From a bacterium (lineage in GTDB: Bacteria > Planctomycetota > J058 > JAJDCP01), in NCBI GenBank assembly GCA_030428695.1, contig JAUIEM010000047.1:1-33915 (forward strand): a stretch of DNA of 33,915 nt, in the 5' to 3' direction. A model generated the notes under the pieces. That model had not been told where the DNA came from, ran no database searches, and saw only the letters and a program-made list of their open reading frames with translations. How positions within the stretch are numbered: the first letter of the stretch is position 1; each line of letters starts with the position of its first letter. The translations under genes and the position numbers were made by a program. Shown in pieces: positions 31,789 through 33,915 of the stretch.

Positions 31789-31820
31789 CCCGTACCTCCT
31801 CAGGCACTGTCAGGCAGAGC

Positions 31821-31829
31821 AGTGTACCA
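31821..31829 (-). promoter_or_regulatory. Extended -10 element of the NTPase operon
   Basis: On the minus strand TGGTACACT (31829-31821) fits the extended -10 form TG-N-TANNNT. It sits about 32 bases before the NTPase ATG. No clear -35 was found. Confidence 0.38.
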
Positions 31830-31858
31830 TACCCACGAAGCCCGGCGCTGCCCCGGGC

Positions 31859-31882
31859 CGGCGCCTTCCGCGGAAGACGCCG
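31859..31882. promoter_or_regulatory. 24-bp operator-like dyad in a divergent promoter region
   Basis: The centre, CTTCCGCGGAAG (31865-31876), is a perfect 12-bp palindrome. It extends on both sides as CGGCG (31859-31863) and CGCCG (31878-31882), with one mismatch between 31864 and 31877. It sits in the 182-bp gap between the NTPase operon (minus) and the secreted-protein gene (plus), between their putative promoters. It suits a dimeric regulator; the regulator is not known. Confidence 0.55.
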
Positions 31883-31919
31883 CGCGACAAAGGGCTGGCG
31901 GCCCCGGCGGCGGGGCGAC

Positions 31920-31925
31920 TATGAT
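31920..31925 (+). promoter_or_regulatory. Candidate -10 for the secreted-protein gene
   Basis: TATGAT is found 46 bases before the ATG at 31971 in the divergent gap. The -35 is weak (TGGCGG at 31896-31901, spacing 18), so it is only a candidate. Confidence 0.3.
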
Positions 31926-31970
31926 GCCGGCTCTCCAGGCCGCCTCCGGCCGGTTCGACGAGGGCGCGTG

Positions 31971-33915
<1,945 letters not shown>

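Overview
This is a very GC-rich (roughly 70%), densely coded bacterial window with strong G/C preference at third codon positions, many GTG starts and frequent ATGA or GTGA stop/start overlaps. It carries five Hanks-type Ser/Thr kinases, two ECF-like sigma factors, an alpha-2-macroglobulin, an Uma2-type nuclease and a STAND-like NTPase pair. That mix fits a large-genome, signalling-rich bacterium such as a Planctomycetota or Myxococcota member; the sequence alone does not settle which. No tRNA, rRNA, CRISPR array, insertion sequence or phage gene was recognised.

Layout. 1-4539: two kinases, one membrane-anchored with an external domain, one soluble with pentapeptide repeats and a beta-propeller-like tail. 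4540-5552 (minus): a PaaI-like thioesterase coupled to a TetR regulator, whose promoter sits inside a long palindrome. 5687-8878: an Uma2 family protein, a VOC/glyoxalase protein, an FtsH-like AAA protein with no protease domain, and a DPM1-like glycosyltransferase. 9010-18481: an ECF sigma factor, then a single 1553-residue protein that joins a zinc-finger anti-sigma domain, one membrane span and a complete thioester alpha-2-macroglobulin, then a 1400-residue kinase-TM-TPR protein. 18593-20305: an unrecognised protein with an OmpA-like C-terminus. 20348-20643 (minus): two tandem small peptides with matching ten-residue starts, in what would otherwise look like an empty gap. 20767-28018: an operon of two more kinase-TM-TPR proteins around a small TPR protein. 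28088-31788 (minus): a P-loop NTPase, its TPR partner, and a divergent sigma factor. 31971-33915: a secreted protein and the start of an NADP-type glutamate dehydrogenase.

How the genes may work together (inference). The 9010-18481 block reads as an envelope surveillance unit. The external macroglobulin could trap or sense proteases, and its state could be passed through the membrane to the anti-sigma domain and so to the sigma factor, while the neighbouring kinase gives a parallel output. The three kinase-TM-TPR proteins form a paralogous family with HND/HLD in place of HRD and DWG in place of DFG. The most novel-looking items are the anti-sigma/macroglobulin fusion and the two small peptides whose leaders follow the pattern M-x-x-(K/R)-T-(H/R)-(L/V)-x-A-G.
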